This document shows, piece by piece, positions 48,906 to 61,764 of a stretch of 64,000 bases of DNA. The notes below the pieces were generated by a model. The model made no database searches. It was not told the origin of the DNA and saw only the letters and a list, made by a program, of their open reading frames with translations. Each line of letters opens with the position of its first letter. The first letter of the stretch is position 1. The stretch is from Edolisoma coerulescens (lineage: Eukaryota > Chordata > Aves > Passeriformes > Campephagidae): contig VWZW01002569.1 in the NCBI GenBank assembly GCA_013397115.1, positions 2,347,645-2,411,644 of the forward strand. Direction: 5' to 3'. The translations under genes were made by a program, and so were the position numbers.

Positions 48906-49784
48906 CCCTTTGTTTCCAGCTATGCTGCTGTGCTGTGGGAGAGAAGGAAGCACGGTTCCCTAGTGCTGTAGTTGCTCTCCTCAGCTCCCCATGCTCTTCC
49001 CCCCACCCTGCTCTACTCTGGCTACATGGCTGTTGCAGAAGTCAGAGGAAGGAGCTCCCACAAGCACTTTCCCTGAACCTCTGCAGCACCTCCTACACAC
49101 AGATGACATGGAGGAGCAGAGGCAGGAGGATGGCACCTGCCGAGGCAGCATGAACACTGTCTCTGAAAGTTATTGTTTTCAAAGGAGAAAGAGGCCAGGG
49201 GATCAGCATCTCCCCCTTTGACCCTTTCCTCCCTAAAAAGCAGCCTCAGAGCAGCTTCTGCACAGGATCTTGTATTGCAAATCTGGTATGTCTTTCTACG
49301 CTGTGCCAAAGGCAGCATCTGCCTCGTCTTGCTTCTCCCCTTCATGGGACCGTTGTGTTTGGAGATTGTTTCCATGTTCGGTCAAAAAAATACAGCCCAT
49401 AATTTCCATGTTAATGTGGCATTTCAGAAAACGTTAAGAAGAAGGAAAGAAAGAGCATTCAGGTTCAGGTCTCAGATGGAAAAAAAGGAGGCTACCTAGT
49501 TTATTATTTCTGCATCACATACTTTTGACTAAAAAGACCAGAAAACTGATCCACTCTCTTCAACCACAGACTTCCAAGTATTATGGCATTTCTAAAAACT
49601 TGGATATAAATCCTTGGGTTTACCTATATTATTCATAAAGAGTCAGTATTCATCAGCAGTTTTGAAAAACAAGATACACCAACAAAGACCAAATAAAGTC
49701 ACTTTAGACACTCATTTTTTCTCAAATCACAGTTTCAGTTTATTCCCTTGAGATTTTGCCAAAGCAGGCTTTGCTTTTTATTTT
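48906..49784. other. Non-coding sequence, no gene seen
   Basis: The left half is moderately GC-rich and the right half AT-rich. Overlapping frames up to 117 codons occur on both strands without any domain. Confidence 0.5.
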
Positions 49785-49915
49785 CCTCTTCTCTTCTCTT
49801 CTCTTTTCTTTTCTCTTCTCTTTTCTCTTCTTTTCTTTTCTCTTCTCTTCTCTTCTCTTCTCTTCTCTTCTCTTCTCTTCTCTTCTCTTCTCTTCTCTTC
49901 TCTTCTTCTCTCCTC
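49785..49915. repeat. (TTCTC)n pentanucleotide microsatellite, about 130 bp
   Basis: A long near-perfect TTCTC array has a few TTTTC variants on its left side. One strand is pure pyrimidine. The Ser/Leu/Phe-rich frames on the plus strand and Arg/Glu/Lys-rich frame on the minus strand are products of the repeat. Confidence 0.97.
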
Positions 49916-50479
49916 TGCCTCTCCCCTTATGTTGTTTATTTAATAAGTAAATACTGATTATATCCTGGGAGTTTAGGGTGGACACTTGGTGAACCTGTTA
50001 TCCTTCACAGTAATTCACAGAATCTGGTATGAACCAGATGGACAATATTCCATTGTTTAAAGTGAGCTCTGTCAGTCTTTGCCATTGATATTAAACAAAA
50101 ATCAGGATTATTAAAGCATATGGGTACATGGCCTGGTACGCTGGTTAAGCCTTTGCTTTGAGAATGTGAGTGCTGTTGTTGAGCATTCTGAAAAATATAT
50201 GTAGTATGCTACAGTACACAGGGAATCACAGATGTCAAGGGGAAATGATATGTGAAAGCCGTGTACGTTTAAAAATGCAGCACTACTGTACCTTCTTAAA
50301 AGAAAAAGAAACTTTCCTCCCTCCTTCTCCCTCCTTCCCCCTGTTGCCAGTTAAAATGAACTGTCAGAGCCTGGATAAAGATACAAACAGGATTGCATAC
50401 CTTACGAAGCCTACAGTGACTCTTAGACTTTGATCTAATTCTATTTGCTGCTTTATGATGCATGAAGCTGTCAGATAAA

Positions 50480-50800
50480 GAGGTGTTCAAAAAAATCCAC
50501 TCGAGCTGTCAGGGCTGACAAGCCCTGTGATGGATTACAGAGAAAACAAAAGGGTTATCACCTTAACCACAAACATTTATATCTTTTTTTCATAAGGGTG
50601 CTTCAATCAACATGTAGTTACCAGGGTGCAGGTTGTTGTGAGCCTGTAGGAACATAGATCCAATGACACATGTTGAAACAGCATTTAAAAAGTACAACAC
50701 ACATGCATTGGCACTAATATGCTGCTGACATGGTACAGTTGTGCTTACTTAGATCAAAGATAAGAATCCTATAGTTTTCAATATAAAAAGGATTCTTTTT
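50480..50800. promoter_or_regulatory. Candidate conserved non-coding element H
   Basis: The interval carries GCTGTCAGGGCTGACAAGCC, which contains an inverted TGTCAG/CTGACA pair (50506-50521), then GATGGATTA. A RUNX-type AACCACA and a forkhead-like AAACATTTAT (about 50567-50580) follow. It has no repeats or coding frame. Regulatory function is inferred only. Confidence 0.3.
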
Positions 50801-53800
50801 TGAAGAACAGATTTCCCCCTCCCCACCCGTCTTTCAAAGATTAAACACAGTCATAACAGTCTGAATGGGATTTAACTCAAAAAAGCCCAGTACTTAAATA
50901 TGCCCATATGATTACTTACACAATAGAAACTTCAGCACAGAATGAAGAGCAGCTAGCATTTGACTCATGTAAAGGAAACAAAAAAAATTTGCACTCACTC
51001 CTTTTTCAATATCAGAAAGCAGCCTGATGGCCCATTCATCTACCATCACTTCCCCTCCCTCACCAATGTCTCTCAGTTCTTAAAAGGCCACCGCAACAAA
51101 CAAATTGGACCTGAAATGTATCAAACAAAGCTAATATTCTACCTCTAGTACTGCATCTGTGACACTCTAGTGAAAAGAAGGCAAGGAAATGAATAAGATA
51201 CTTACTTGAGCTGATAACACAGGCCTTTTGCCTGTGGTTTATACTCGGAATCAGGAGCTGGATGCATTCTCTTGTGGTCAGTACATCCATATGCTGAGTG
51301 ACCCAAGGCTAGACTCTGGGATACTGCAGCAACGTTTGATTCTTCAATGGTTGTTTTTTCCCCTGCTTAGTGACTGTGATAAGATACTAGGCTTAACACT
51401 ATGAATGGGTTAAAAAAAGAATTTGATAATTTACAGACAATAAGTCCACTGGTAGGTACAGATTGAGATGACCCTTGTCAAAGAAGCCCAAGAGCCACAT
51501 ATTGCTGGAATCTTGGTAAAATGCAAGGAAAATTATTGTTCTGTGATTGCTCTATTTCTACATCTTTTTCCAAAAAAGTTGTTACTGTCTGCTGCCTAAG
51601 AGAGGACCTAGGAGAACATTTGGTCCAGCCCCTCACACCTGTCTTGTTCTAACTAGGGGACTTTTATCTGCGGCAGCAAAAATTTTTGCCAAGATTTATG
51701 TATATCATAAACACACATATATATATAAATGCTGATAGCCTAGATGAAGCCTGCCAAATTAGTAGTGAACTATGGAATTTAACACAAGGCCTGTGTGACT
51801 CAATACAGCCTGTATAGGGAAAGAAGATTAAAAGTGAGGCATTTTCACACAACATCTTACGCACCTGTGGTGTGATGTGCTTAGTGGGAGAGAGGGACTC
51901 ATTTTACTTGCCAGTGAACCTCCAATGTGAGAAAGTCACGTATGTTTGGATACTGGGACAACAACAAAACTACCTTGAAGCTCCCCAGAAGGTGCATTGT
52001 AAGATTATAGTCAGCATGCCCAGGCTTTTAGAAGACAGAGAATCCCACAACAGCATCGGGCCAGGTTCTGTGTTTATGTACAAGACTATTGCTCCGCATT
52101 ACAGAAACCTGGACTATGTCTCCTATAAAACAGAGCACATTCTAACACTGGAAAGTGCGCATCAAAGCAAGTCAGAAACAGAGATGGGTCTCAAGAAGAA
52201 GTGTTTGGAGCAGGATAAAGAGCTGAGAGGCAACACTGGCAGGCCTGAAAAGAATTCTCTCACAAATATGGACCAACTGACAATACCAGTAAATCACACT
52301 GGCCTGAAGTTCTTCTTTCTGATGGATTTCCTTTTAACACCTACTGTCTAAAGGGGAAAAAAAAAAACCCAACAGAAAAAAATATAAAGGTCCAAAAAAA
52401 TTGCTTACAAAAAAAAAAATTGTAAGTCCTCTTAAGTACTTCTTTAACTACACCAAGATCAGGCATGATCTTGGTTAGCAGCTGTGGGGAGAGGAAGGAC
52501 ACTATTTCTTCAGTAATTCTAGCAGGCTTTTAAGGCTGTTTCTCTTCTCAGCTCTACCTCTCTGGTGCCACTTGCCAAGCACTAATAGACACAAGCATTA
52601 CCATCATTCATTAAACTATATTCCTCTGCCATAGTTATCCAACAAACCAATAAAACTCCTTTTCAAAAAGTTGAAAGGCAAGCTGGTTCAGATAGACCAT
52701 TATTAGTATGCACGGAGTGTACATTCACAGGCAATAATACAGTGGGAATTCAGCTAGCCTGAGCATAGGCTGATGTGAAGCATATGATATTACTTATGTA
52801 GGCATGAAAGCAATCTGCTTTAATATCAGACACTTTAGTGCAAAGAATGTCAGGGTTACCAAAGGTTAAAGACAGGCCGCTGGATTTTTTTGTTGCCTAT
52901 TTTTTTTTAAGTATGAGCTGAAAATATGTGGGATGACTCCTTTTTCAGTTTTCGGGTGCTGCTGAGTAAAACAGCAGAAAACAATGCAAGTTAAAACCAA
53001 GAGCAAGGTAAGAAAAAGTGAGTGGAAAGTGCCACAAAGCAAAATACACAGAGAAAAAAGAAGAGTGTGAGAAATGGCTCTCTGCCATTCAGCTGTGGAT
53101 GGTAAGTGTTGCCCCTAGCACTGATGTCTCTTGCAGGATTTGAGCATCATCCCATTGATTCAGCACCTTCACAGAGTGCTGGATAGAGGTTCAGAGCCTC
53201 AGAGGCCAGATTCCCACCCAACCGTGCTGCCTGCCATCCCTTGGTTTCTTGTACTGATGCTGGGAAGCACAGATTTCCACGTCCCCTTGCCATTGCACAC
53301 CTCACAAGCCTCTGGCCTGGCAGGATGGGAGCAGTTTGCTGCGTTTTCCTTCCAGTCTGTCACACTCCTGGGCCACGGTGCCACACAGGGCACCCTGCAT
53401 GCCTGGTGGGCTGGGGGATCAGGGTCCTCGGTACCCGGTGGCCCCTGGTCCCTGTGAGCTCTCGCTTGCATTCCACCACAAGCAGCAGCTCTTGCAGTGC
53501 TTTGAACTTTCACTTTTCCTTTACTAAAATTAAAAACCAGGCACATAACCAAGCTGAGAGTTCCCAAAATCTCAGGTGGGAAGCATTACTGAGAAGAGAA
53601 GCCAGGCGGACTGTTTTTCACAAGGTGATTGCTTTTTCAGAGTGTATTACCATCTATTTTTTTTCCCCAGCACAGGAATCCTTGGGTACTAGGGACCCTA
53701 AGAAAAGCAAGAGCTCTTGTGCTGGAGGATAAAGAACCAAGATGAAGAACTAAAAAAGGAACTGAAAATGAAGATGTTTTTCTCATTTTTCTAAAAAGCA

Positions 53801-54017
53801 CAATTCTATTTCTGTTTGAATCCGTGTGTCATAGAAGATAAAAATTGTAAATATTGAGGGGGAATAATGCAAGCCATTGTAAAATGATCTGCTTTCATAA
53901 CCTACTGTGAAGTGACTAAACCCCCTTCATTTACTGATAGCCTTCTCTCAATGTTGCTACCTGTCTATTAGTCCTCACACAGGACTGAGCCTATCATTGG
54001 CACTTTACGGCACATGC
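50801..54017. other. Non-coding sequence with two chance-length frames
   Basis: Two plus-strand frames, 51872-52351 (159 codons) and 53241-53732 (163 codons), are the longest in this half. Neither has a signal peptide, membrane segment, repeat or familiar motif. Neither has flanking splice sites that I could pair. About three frames of at least 150 codons are expected by chance in a window like this, so they are not called genes. A-rich runs follow the first at 52354-52420. Confidence 0.5.
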
Positions 54018-54177
54018 AAAGAAAGAAAGAGGGAGAAAGAAAAAGAAAGAAAAAGAACAAAAAATAAAGAAAAATAAAGAAATAGAGAGAGATAGAAGGA
54101 AAGAAAAAAGAAAGGAAAAAGAAAAAAGAAAGAAAGAGAAAGAGAGCAAGAAAGAAAGAAAGAAAGAGACAAAGAAG
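54018..54177. repeat. (GAAA)n purine-rich low-complexity tract, about 160 bp
   Basis: GAAA and GA units are interspersed with AAATA and AGAGAT variants. The plus strand is almost entirely purine. The Phe/Leu/Ser-rich minus-strand frames here are artefacts. Confidence 0.95.
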
Positions 54178-54660
54178 GGGGTAGCATGCAGTGAAAGGAA
54201 GACAGATGGGCCTATCAGTTATGTATATTGTGACCCACCTGCCAGTCACAGCCCCATGGGAATGTGGCATAATAAATACTGAAAAATGGAAAGTAGGAAT
54301 TAAACTTTAAAAAAACTCAACCCAACAACCAAACATATTGAACAAAGTAAATTGTCTGGAAGGGAGAAGTGTAATAAAGATTTTTTAGGAGCATATAAAT
54401 CAAAATTTCAAAAGAAATTTGCCAAATGGGGTCTCAGCTCATGTGCAGTCAGTGGCAGGAGGGTGTAAATTGTGGATCTAGAGAGGATGATTGCCAGCAC
54501 GCCTAGGTATGAGGGCGTTGATGCAATAAATATTCATGATGGCAGCACGTATGCTCTAAGCACACACCCTGCCCCAGCAAATCCATCTCGGCTGAACTTC
54601 ACCCCCAGCCCTGGAGCCTCTGCATGCTCTTGCATCATCCTCAGCTGACCCCCACTTATT

Positions 54661-54693
54661 TGTGTGTGTGTGTGTGTGTGTGTGCATGTGTGT
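54661..54693. repeat. (TG)n microsatellite
   Basis: Twelve TG units are followed by CATG and TGTGTGG. It is a typical polymorphic dinucleotide repeat. Confidence 0.93.
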
Positions 54694-56803
54694 GGATGTG
54701 CAGATGTATGAGCCCAGCCCCTGAAGACCAAACCTGACTGACTTCTCCTAGCCCTGTCTCATTACCTGTCCTCCCAGAGCTCAGTAATTAACTCAATTGT
54801 GAGATCTCCAGCTCATCATGACCATCCAAAACAATCTTACTTAGCAAATAATCCTTCATACTAAGATCAGGAGTAATCCAAATCCATTTTTCTTTTGCTG
54901 AGTATGTGTTTCATGAAAAACCTTGCTTCCCTTCTCAAACAACATGAAGTCCAGAGGATCATCTCTTACTCCTATTAAGCATTTCCTTCACACCAGCTCT
55001 GAAGGTGTTTCTACAAGTCCATATAAATCCCAGCCACTCTTATGACAGCCACATGCTTCTTTGGACTCCAGAGTGTCCACAATAATTCGTTGTGGATATT
55101 TGGATGTTACACAGAGAATAGCCAGCTTACACATAGACCTGAGGAAAAACATGTTTTCTGCTTGTGTGGGGACCATTGTGCATTCAGAGACACCCACCTT
55201 TGTCTACCTCCTTGTTGTAAGATCTTACATTGGTTCATGGATGTGGCTCTTCCCTGCAAAATTCTCTCACCTACACAACAAGGATGGGCGTACAGTGGCA
55301 AAACCACTCTGTTTTCCTTCTGCTTTTCTGCTCCCCTTTCCCATCTCTGAATTCATACTCATACTCTTCTTTCTGTCCCCTTCCTGTCACTGAAGTGCTT
55401 CTCCATCTCCTCCTTTCACCTCTCATTCATTCATTCCCCTGTCAGAAAGATATGCAAATGAAGTCTGATACTAATTTAAAGGCATCTTTGATGAAGGCTC
55501 TATCTAATCAGAAAAAGAAACCCAAAACCCCACCCTAATAGTATCTGAGTTAGTTTCTGCTCTGGCCTTTTCACTGCTTTTAACCTTAAGAATTCTTTGT
55601 CTACACATCACAGGCAAGGAGACAGGGCTGTGATTATTTAACTTTTTAAACAATACGTGAACTGAGGTAATAACCTAAGAGAAAATATTAGCAGAAAAGT
55701 TTTCTTATCTTTCTGAGTAAGGAGAAACCCAAAACCTTCCAAAGGAAGAGAACTGTGTGGCTGAAGAATGCTTTTGCCATTGCTAGGTGGTCCCACCATG
55801 TGTGGGGGGACCAGCTGGGGGCTCAGAGCATCTAATGGAGCTCAGGAACAAACAAAATGGAGATTTTCTCTCAGCATAGTGCTCCACCAGGGCAAGTATC
55901 ATCTGGCTGAACAGCAGCAGGCAAGCCCGCCTTTGGTGACATGCTGTCCAGGGTTTCTTCATGAGCTCTAAGTGCCAACAGAGAAACAAATGCCTACTCT
56001 TGTTCGCATGCTCACTCAACATCTCTTTCTTCAAATTCTTTGCTGTTTTTTTATTCTGTCTTCTTACTTGTGGCCACAGATATTACTAATACATAAATCT
56101 AAATTTCTGAGTGCTTTCAGTAACTGCTCACAAACCCTTGATCCAAAATCAGTAGAATAAAAGCAGATGGGTCAAATATATCACTGAACTACTGGGATAT
56201 GCCCAGACATGAAGATGGTCCCGACTTTCAGCAATGCACTGAGGTCCTGACTTTGCTATGTGGCTTGAATAGTTAGATTTGCCTAGTTTGCTTTTGGGGA
56301 CGGTCCCTCTACAGACATCCACCATTAAATAAAAGGACTTAAATAACAACTGTTTTATATTAGTGATGATGTTTAATAAAAATGGAATCTGGTACTCAAA
56401 TGCATCCTGCAGCAAGCACACAAGATGACCACAGAAAGTATTTTCCCCTGCAAAAGAAACAGCTCAAACATCATGGAAATCAGTGGCCTTGGAGAAGCTT
56501 GACACAGCCAGATATGGAAATTGGAGAATTTTACTGGAAAGTGGTTGCAGGAGCATGAATATAAAGGGTATACAAATCTCTACAGGCTGTAAACACTGAG
56601 AATAAAATTATAGATGGGCTACTTGAGTGACGTGTGTTTTTTAAAAATATAGACTCTCAGTGAGCACCAGTAGAAAGCACTGACACCCTGGAATAGCTTC
56701 TCAAATTAATTAAAAGAAGAAAACACAAAAAGTTAAAGCATGGGAACAACTCTTTTGTGAAGGATGAGTTTTTCCTGTACAAAGTGATGAAGATTTGGGG
56801 ATC

Positions 56804-56845
56804 AAAGTTGTATGGGTTACAAAGTTGTATGGGTTACAGTTGTAT
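56804..56845. repeat. 17-bp tandem duplication with partial third copy
   Basis: AAAGTTGTATGGGTTAC occurs twice head to tail (56804-56820, 56821-56837), followed by AGTTGTAT from a partial third copy. The copies are identical, so the duplication is recent. Confidence 0.9.
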
Positions 56846-59521
56846 CTTTTCAAAATATGAAGATCAATTAATTCATTCTGTAATATTCTTTGAAAGTAAA
56901 GAGCTGCAAATATGCTGTGCTTGTCATCAACTTATGGTTCTCCCAGTTTCATGGGGTTCATGAATTATCATTTCTCTTTGCTTGATCTTTTATACATAAT
57001 CAGACATTGCAAGAGGAAGTGAGACCTCCTTGTCCCTTGTCAGTCGGCAGAGATAGTGAGTGCTCCTGTCCTCACCCTGCCTCACAGCAGGAATTTCTTG
57101 ATCAGTGCATGTCTGTGTGTCTCTGATGAGACAGGCAGATTATTGCATCTAGGGAAAAGGCGGCCCATAAAAAATACTCTCCAGTGCTCCACAAGCCAAT
57201 GGTTTCCCTATTGAAGCAGAGTGATTTACAGGTGATGTGTGCAGTCTGGAAGATTAATCTAAGTATCAGCCTGACAGTTTTCACACTGAATAAGAATAAA
57301 ATTGATGGATGAAAAAATATAAAAATATGTGCTGCATGTTTAATATATTTTCAATCTTTCCAAAAGTATATGTAAGAAATCTATATGATACTTCCTTGGA
57401 AGAAAAATATGATTTGGTCCTTGTCTGAACTACTGGTACTGCAACCAGACATCAGGATGGACATAACGGATGTGTAACTCAATTAATACTATCACTGGGA
57501 CCGAAGGGGCTAATGCAGGAGGTGAAGACATATCCAATTTCACATCTCTATGATTCTACAATTAAATCCTAAGTGTGATCCTCCAAAGATCCTAAAAATA
57601 CCAAGTCTTGGGACTTAGGAAACAACCTCAGGGAAGAAAAAAAATAAAGAAAAAGGAAAGATGGCTTTTCAGTTATCAAACCAATACATTAAGAAATGGT
57701 TTCACTCATCAAGGGTGTGAATGTAACAGAGGAACAGGAAAGAACATTTACAGTGCTAATAAAGAAGTAGGCGAATACAGCAAACCCAGTGACACCAAGA
57801 GCTGAAGATGAAAAAGTGCAAGGCAGTAGATCTTGCGACGTAAGTCACACTTCTACATCTCTGTTTCATCCTTGGGAAACGAGGGAAAGAGGAAAAGAGG
57901 AAAAGACTACACTTCAGATTTTATTGACTCTGTAGTCCATTCACTGCCCCTGTTTCACAGAGCAACATTTTCTTTTGCAGGTCCTCAGCCAGCCATTGCC
58001 ATGGATTGAAGAGCATGAGTTAATACCCAGACTATCCAATCTGAGATGTGCGCCCATCCCACTCTTGGTTTGTCGGTGTCGTCAGCCCACTGCCTGTAAA
58101 TCACATGGTGAAGGGTGTACAGCCAGCTAGTTAAGGTACAAGAGCTGAAACATGTCTAAAGTGTGCTTTTTGGAGCACAGAGTGTTCTACAGGTACATGT
58201 CCAGCAATAGAGCTTCGTGTTACTCAGGCCTCAGATCATCCACAATCATGTCTCTACAGCCATCAGGCTGTTAGCTAGGTGGGAAGCAGGGCAAGTGGAG
58301 AGGGAGTACCCCATGTTCAAAATCATCTCTGAACCCACCACAATATCCCAGTAGTATAGATACAGGCCTCATAAACCTCAAGCAGAAGATCTGGTGCTCA
58401 AAAATAGATTTTTTGTAGGTTGTTGGTTGTTTTTTGGATCATTGTATTTTGTTCTTTTGTTTTCTGCAAAGGTAATTATTAATTTGTAACTTCCAGAAAG
58501 CAGATTACACAAGTCACAGTTCTGTAGGAACTGAGGACAAAGCAGATTACTTTCTCTATTGTGAAGACATTATTAGCAGAGACTCATAAAGCAGAAGTAT
58601 TCAGAAAGAGTCCCACATGTTATTTAATCATTTTAACCATTTCTGCAAAGGTAATGATGACAGAAAAAGATGCATTACCTCAGAAAGGTAATCAAAATTG
58701 TATGAAAGCTAATAATTTTTCCACAGAAAAATGGAAAACTGAAAAATACTTTGAAAAATATTTTTAGGTGAAACATATTCCATTTTTACAATTTGGAAAG
58801 TACTCAAGATTAAGGTTGAACAGGTAATTTGTAACTCTATTCCTCCTCTCTCCCTGTTTCCCTTTCTCTTTTCTTCTTTTTCTTTTTCCCTCCCATTTTA
58901 TTGATTATGGAATAATAGAGAAAGCAAGAGTTAAACATCGTAAGTATTGATCAACTGAGGGAAACACTGAACACTGCACTTCATTTAAGAAGGGAATCTT
59001 AAATCCTCCTTTTCTTCAGTATAATTTCTGCCCTCTTTTCAGCCCGATTTTGCAACTTTCTTCACATGCACGAAGTTTAAACTATCTTCCTTGACTCAAA
59101 ACCTCTGTGAATTGCCAATTCAACCATCACCCCAGTTCCTTGGAGGAGAAGCCAGACACTATGCTGTAGAGAAAGATCAACAAAAATGAGGGATCTCTCC
59201 AAAAGCATTTTAACTGCATTAGGGCAGAAATCAGATGGGTTTGTTTACCTCACTTAATCTGCCTTACCTTCCTTCATCTGTCAGCGATGTTAACTTCAAT
59301 CCCTGTTTGTTTTATGCTTTCATTACCTCTTCAATGTTTTTTTTAGTGCAATCCCTTGTGTGTGAATAACAACCCTCACTGATAAATTGCTGTACCTTCC
59401 TCCTTCCCTTCTTCACAATGTTTGTTAGTGAACTAATCAAAATTTCAGGGACAGAAGTTTTTACATTGTTGAATAACTAAGTTATTTGTTCCTTCTTCAT
59501 CTGTTTTCTTTGTTTTCACAG

Positions 59522-59610
59522 CCCTTTTAAGTTTGCTTTCCCATGCAGCTTATCGAGTTGTTCTTTGCCATTCATCTTGCATCCTTTTGGTGGCTGGACC
59601 ATGAAAATTT
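59522..59610 (+). other. Exon-like interval (89 bp), unidentified
   Basis: A strong acceptor (TTTTCTTTGTTTTCACAG, ending 59521) precedes 89 bases, followed by GTAAGG (59611-59616). Only one frame is open, with no known motif. It could be an exon of a non-coding transcript or a cryptic exon. There is no supporting partner. Confidence 0.15.
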
Positions 59611-61764
59611 GTAAGGTCTTGGAGATTTGCTTTAATATTGTACAGATTCAAGTACATCCTGTGTAATTAAAAGAATCCCACCAAGTTCATATGTGGGACT
59701 TATTATTAATATGGCTGTTCTAAAAGATTGCAGTGCAAAATCAAAAGAAAGCTTTTTTTTTTCCTTCATTTTCCCAGCCTGCTTATTCTGCGCATTCACA
59801 ATTGTTGGTCTCAGCTTTATGACACTGTTGGCATCAAGCTTCCTTTCCTTCAGTTCCCCAAAAAGCGTTTGAAATGAAATGGCAGCAGCAGAGCTAAACC
59901 AGAAAGAAAACAGGCCTTGGACAGCACGCAGCGTGTGTAAAGAAACACACAGGAAAAGGAAACCTGCACCAGTATGGTCAAGGTTTCTGGAAAAACAGAA
60001 CTCCCACTATTCTGAAAATAAAAGTCTGAAAGGAAAAGGTGTTAGACTTAGACAACCGGTTGCTTCAAAATTCACTGCAATCTAGTCGGCACACTTTTTT
60101 TAATGAATACTACGATAACTCTCAGCACTATCAACATTATACATGCAAGTAAGCAGTGGAATAACTGGGGTAAACAGTCTGTGAGAGGTTTCATATTCCC
60201 CAGGTCCCCAGCACCTGGAAAAGGTAAGCCATTAATCAGCAGGCACACAGCCATAACAGCCCTAGTGTTCTTGGTTTTGAGAAGCAAGATCAGAGTGATG
60301 TGAGCTTCAGTTGTCTTTTCTCCTATCCCACTCAACAAAGCTCCCTCAGTTCACAGCTTATAGAGTATGACAGGAGTATGCCTTAAGTCTCTAGCTGAAG
60401 GATTAAAGCTTTACAAACCTCTTAAAATCAGCCAGACAGCTCTAGCACTCATTAAAGCTTTTACCTCATTTCAAGCCTGGGTGCCCCCCAAAACTGGACT
60501 AAAGAAAATATGCATAGAGGAAATCTCTTCATCTCACTGTAATAGAGGGAAGGTCTGTTCTGACTGAAGAAATTACTGGCATTGCCTTGAAAAGCACGTG
60601 AGAAACGTAATGGGACATTTGCAGCAACTTGCACGAGGAAGGTACTGAGGTGATTGCTATGTCCTGTACTGCACGCTGGGGAAATTACAGAAAAGGCTCT
60701 GAGCTTGTAAAGCTGAGCCAGTTTCCTAATAAGAAAACAGCACTTCAGCTGCAGCTAGCACCGTACCCAGGCACCTACAGACTGATTGCACCACACCTCC
60801 TCTAAACACTTCCTCCCTGCAGACCTCTCCCAGCTTGATGCAAATTACTCAATATTTTCTCCTAACAACTTTTATTGGCTTGATTTGTGTGGCACCACCT
60901 ACTGACTTACCATAGCCAGAGTGTTGTGTCCATAATGCCTGGCATGGTGGCTCTGGCAGACCTGTGAGGCTTGGCACATGCTATGGAGCTGCCACAGGTT
61001 CTCTTTCTTTCCCTGGAAATCAAAGCATCCCCAGATGCAGTAACAGATGAGGGCACAGCACTTCAGACATGCTGGTCCCTTAGCTTTTTGCCTGGCTTTA
61101 CTGAGCTTGAGATGGAAATGGTGAATTCCCAAATTCATCTGCCCTTTTGCCAAATTCATCCTTGGAGGGTGGGGAGACTGCCCCTGGACTTTGTGATGCT
61201 CCTGTTTTCGTGCTAGCCATGGGTACATGTTCATACCACCCAGAGCACTCCAGCACCCTGACATTTCTGGGACACTGCCTGCTTTTCACCACCATTCATT
61301 TGTGTTTTGTTGCGCTTCTGCAGCAGTCCTGTTGTTGCCTGATGTCACCCACAACCAACAGAAGGTGGGACTGTTGGTCTGGGTCCTCGCCTTAGGTTTG
61401 TAAGCAGCAGCTTCCATGGCCAGGGCTGCTCCTTAGGGTTTCTTCCTGTAGCCAAAGAAAGCTGTTGCTTTAGCCTGTTGTTTTCTTATCTGCCTCCACC
61501 GCTGTTAATCTTCCCTGTGCTAGTCTGCAGCAAATCCTCCTTGTACCAGGCAAGTGCTTTGCCCCATGGAATCTTGCTGTGCTGGGCCAATCTCAGGGTC
61601 ACCCAGACTGTTTGCCTTATAAAAACTACTCATCTGCCATCACCACAAAAGCATCTGACTCAAAGTTAACTTTGGCAAAACATGTTTAAAACTACGTACA
61701 GTCAGTCGTGTGGCAGGAGAGAATGTTCAGATATTTCCATTTTTACAAATGAACTCTAATGGCA
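59611..61764. other. Non-coding sequence, no gene seen
   Basis: AACCGGTT, a perfect palindrome matching the Grainyhead-like consensus, sits at 60054-60061. A minus-strand frame of 121 codons (60899-61264) and overlapping plus-strand frames have no recognisable domain. Confidence 0.5.
60054..60061. promoter_or_regulatory. Grainyhead-like palindrome AACCGGTT
   Basis: This is an exact match to the GRHL family consensus and contains a CpG in CpG-poor DNA. It is a single 8-bp motif, so it is weak evidence alone. Confidence 0.25.

Larger units (their letters stand above)
54178..59521. other. Non-coding sequence, no gene seen
   Basis: The region holds a (TG)n repeat at 54661-54693 and a tandem 17-bp duplication at 56804-56845. 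A pyrimidine-rich stretch lies at 58840-58897. A CR1-like CTATGATTCTAC at about 57549 lacks the rest of a CR1 end. Frames are at most 110 codons and unconvincing. Confidence 0.5.

Noticed and set aside
49740..49985. Arg/Glu/Lys-repeat and Ser/Leu/Phe-repeat frames resembling low-complexity proteins
   Set aside because: They are direct translations of the TTCTC microsatellite.
51872..52351. 159-codon frame followed by A-rich DNA, considered as a processed pseudogene
   Set aside because: The encoded sequence resembles no family I know. The A-runs are scattered rather than a single tail, and I see no target-site duplication.
53241..53732. 163-codon open frame on the plus strand, the longest in the window
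   Set aside because: No domain, signal peptide or splice partner. With roughly 5 % stop codons, about three frames of 150 codons or more are expected by chance across six frames of 64 kb, and three are seen.
53968..54270. Phe/Leu/Ser-rich minus frame resembling a membrane protein
   Set aside because: It is a translation artefact of the GAAA low-complexity tract.
57535..57562. TCTCTATGATTCTAC as another CR1 3' terminus
   Set aside because: Only the last dozen bases fit; the preceding 3' UTR does not match CR1, so chance is likely.
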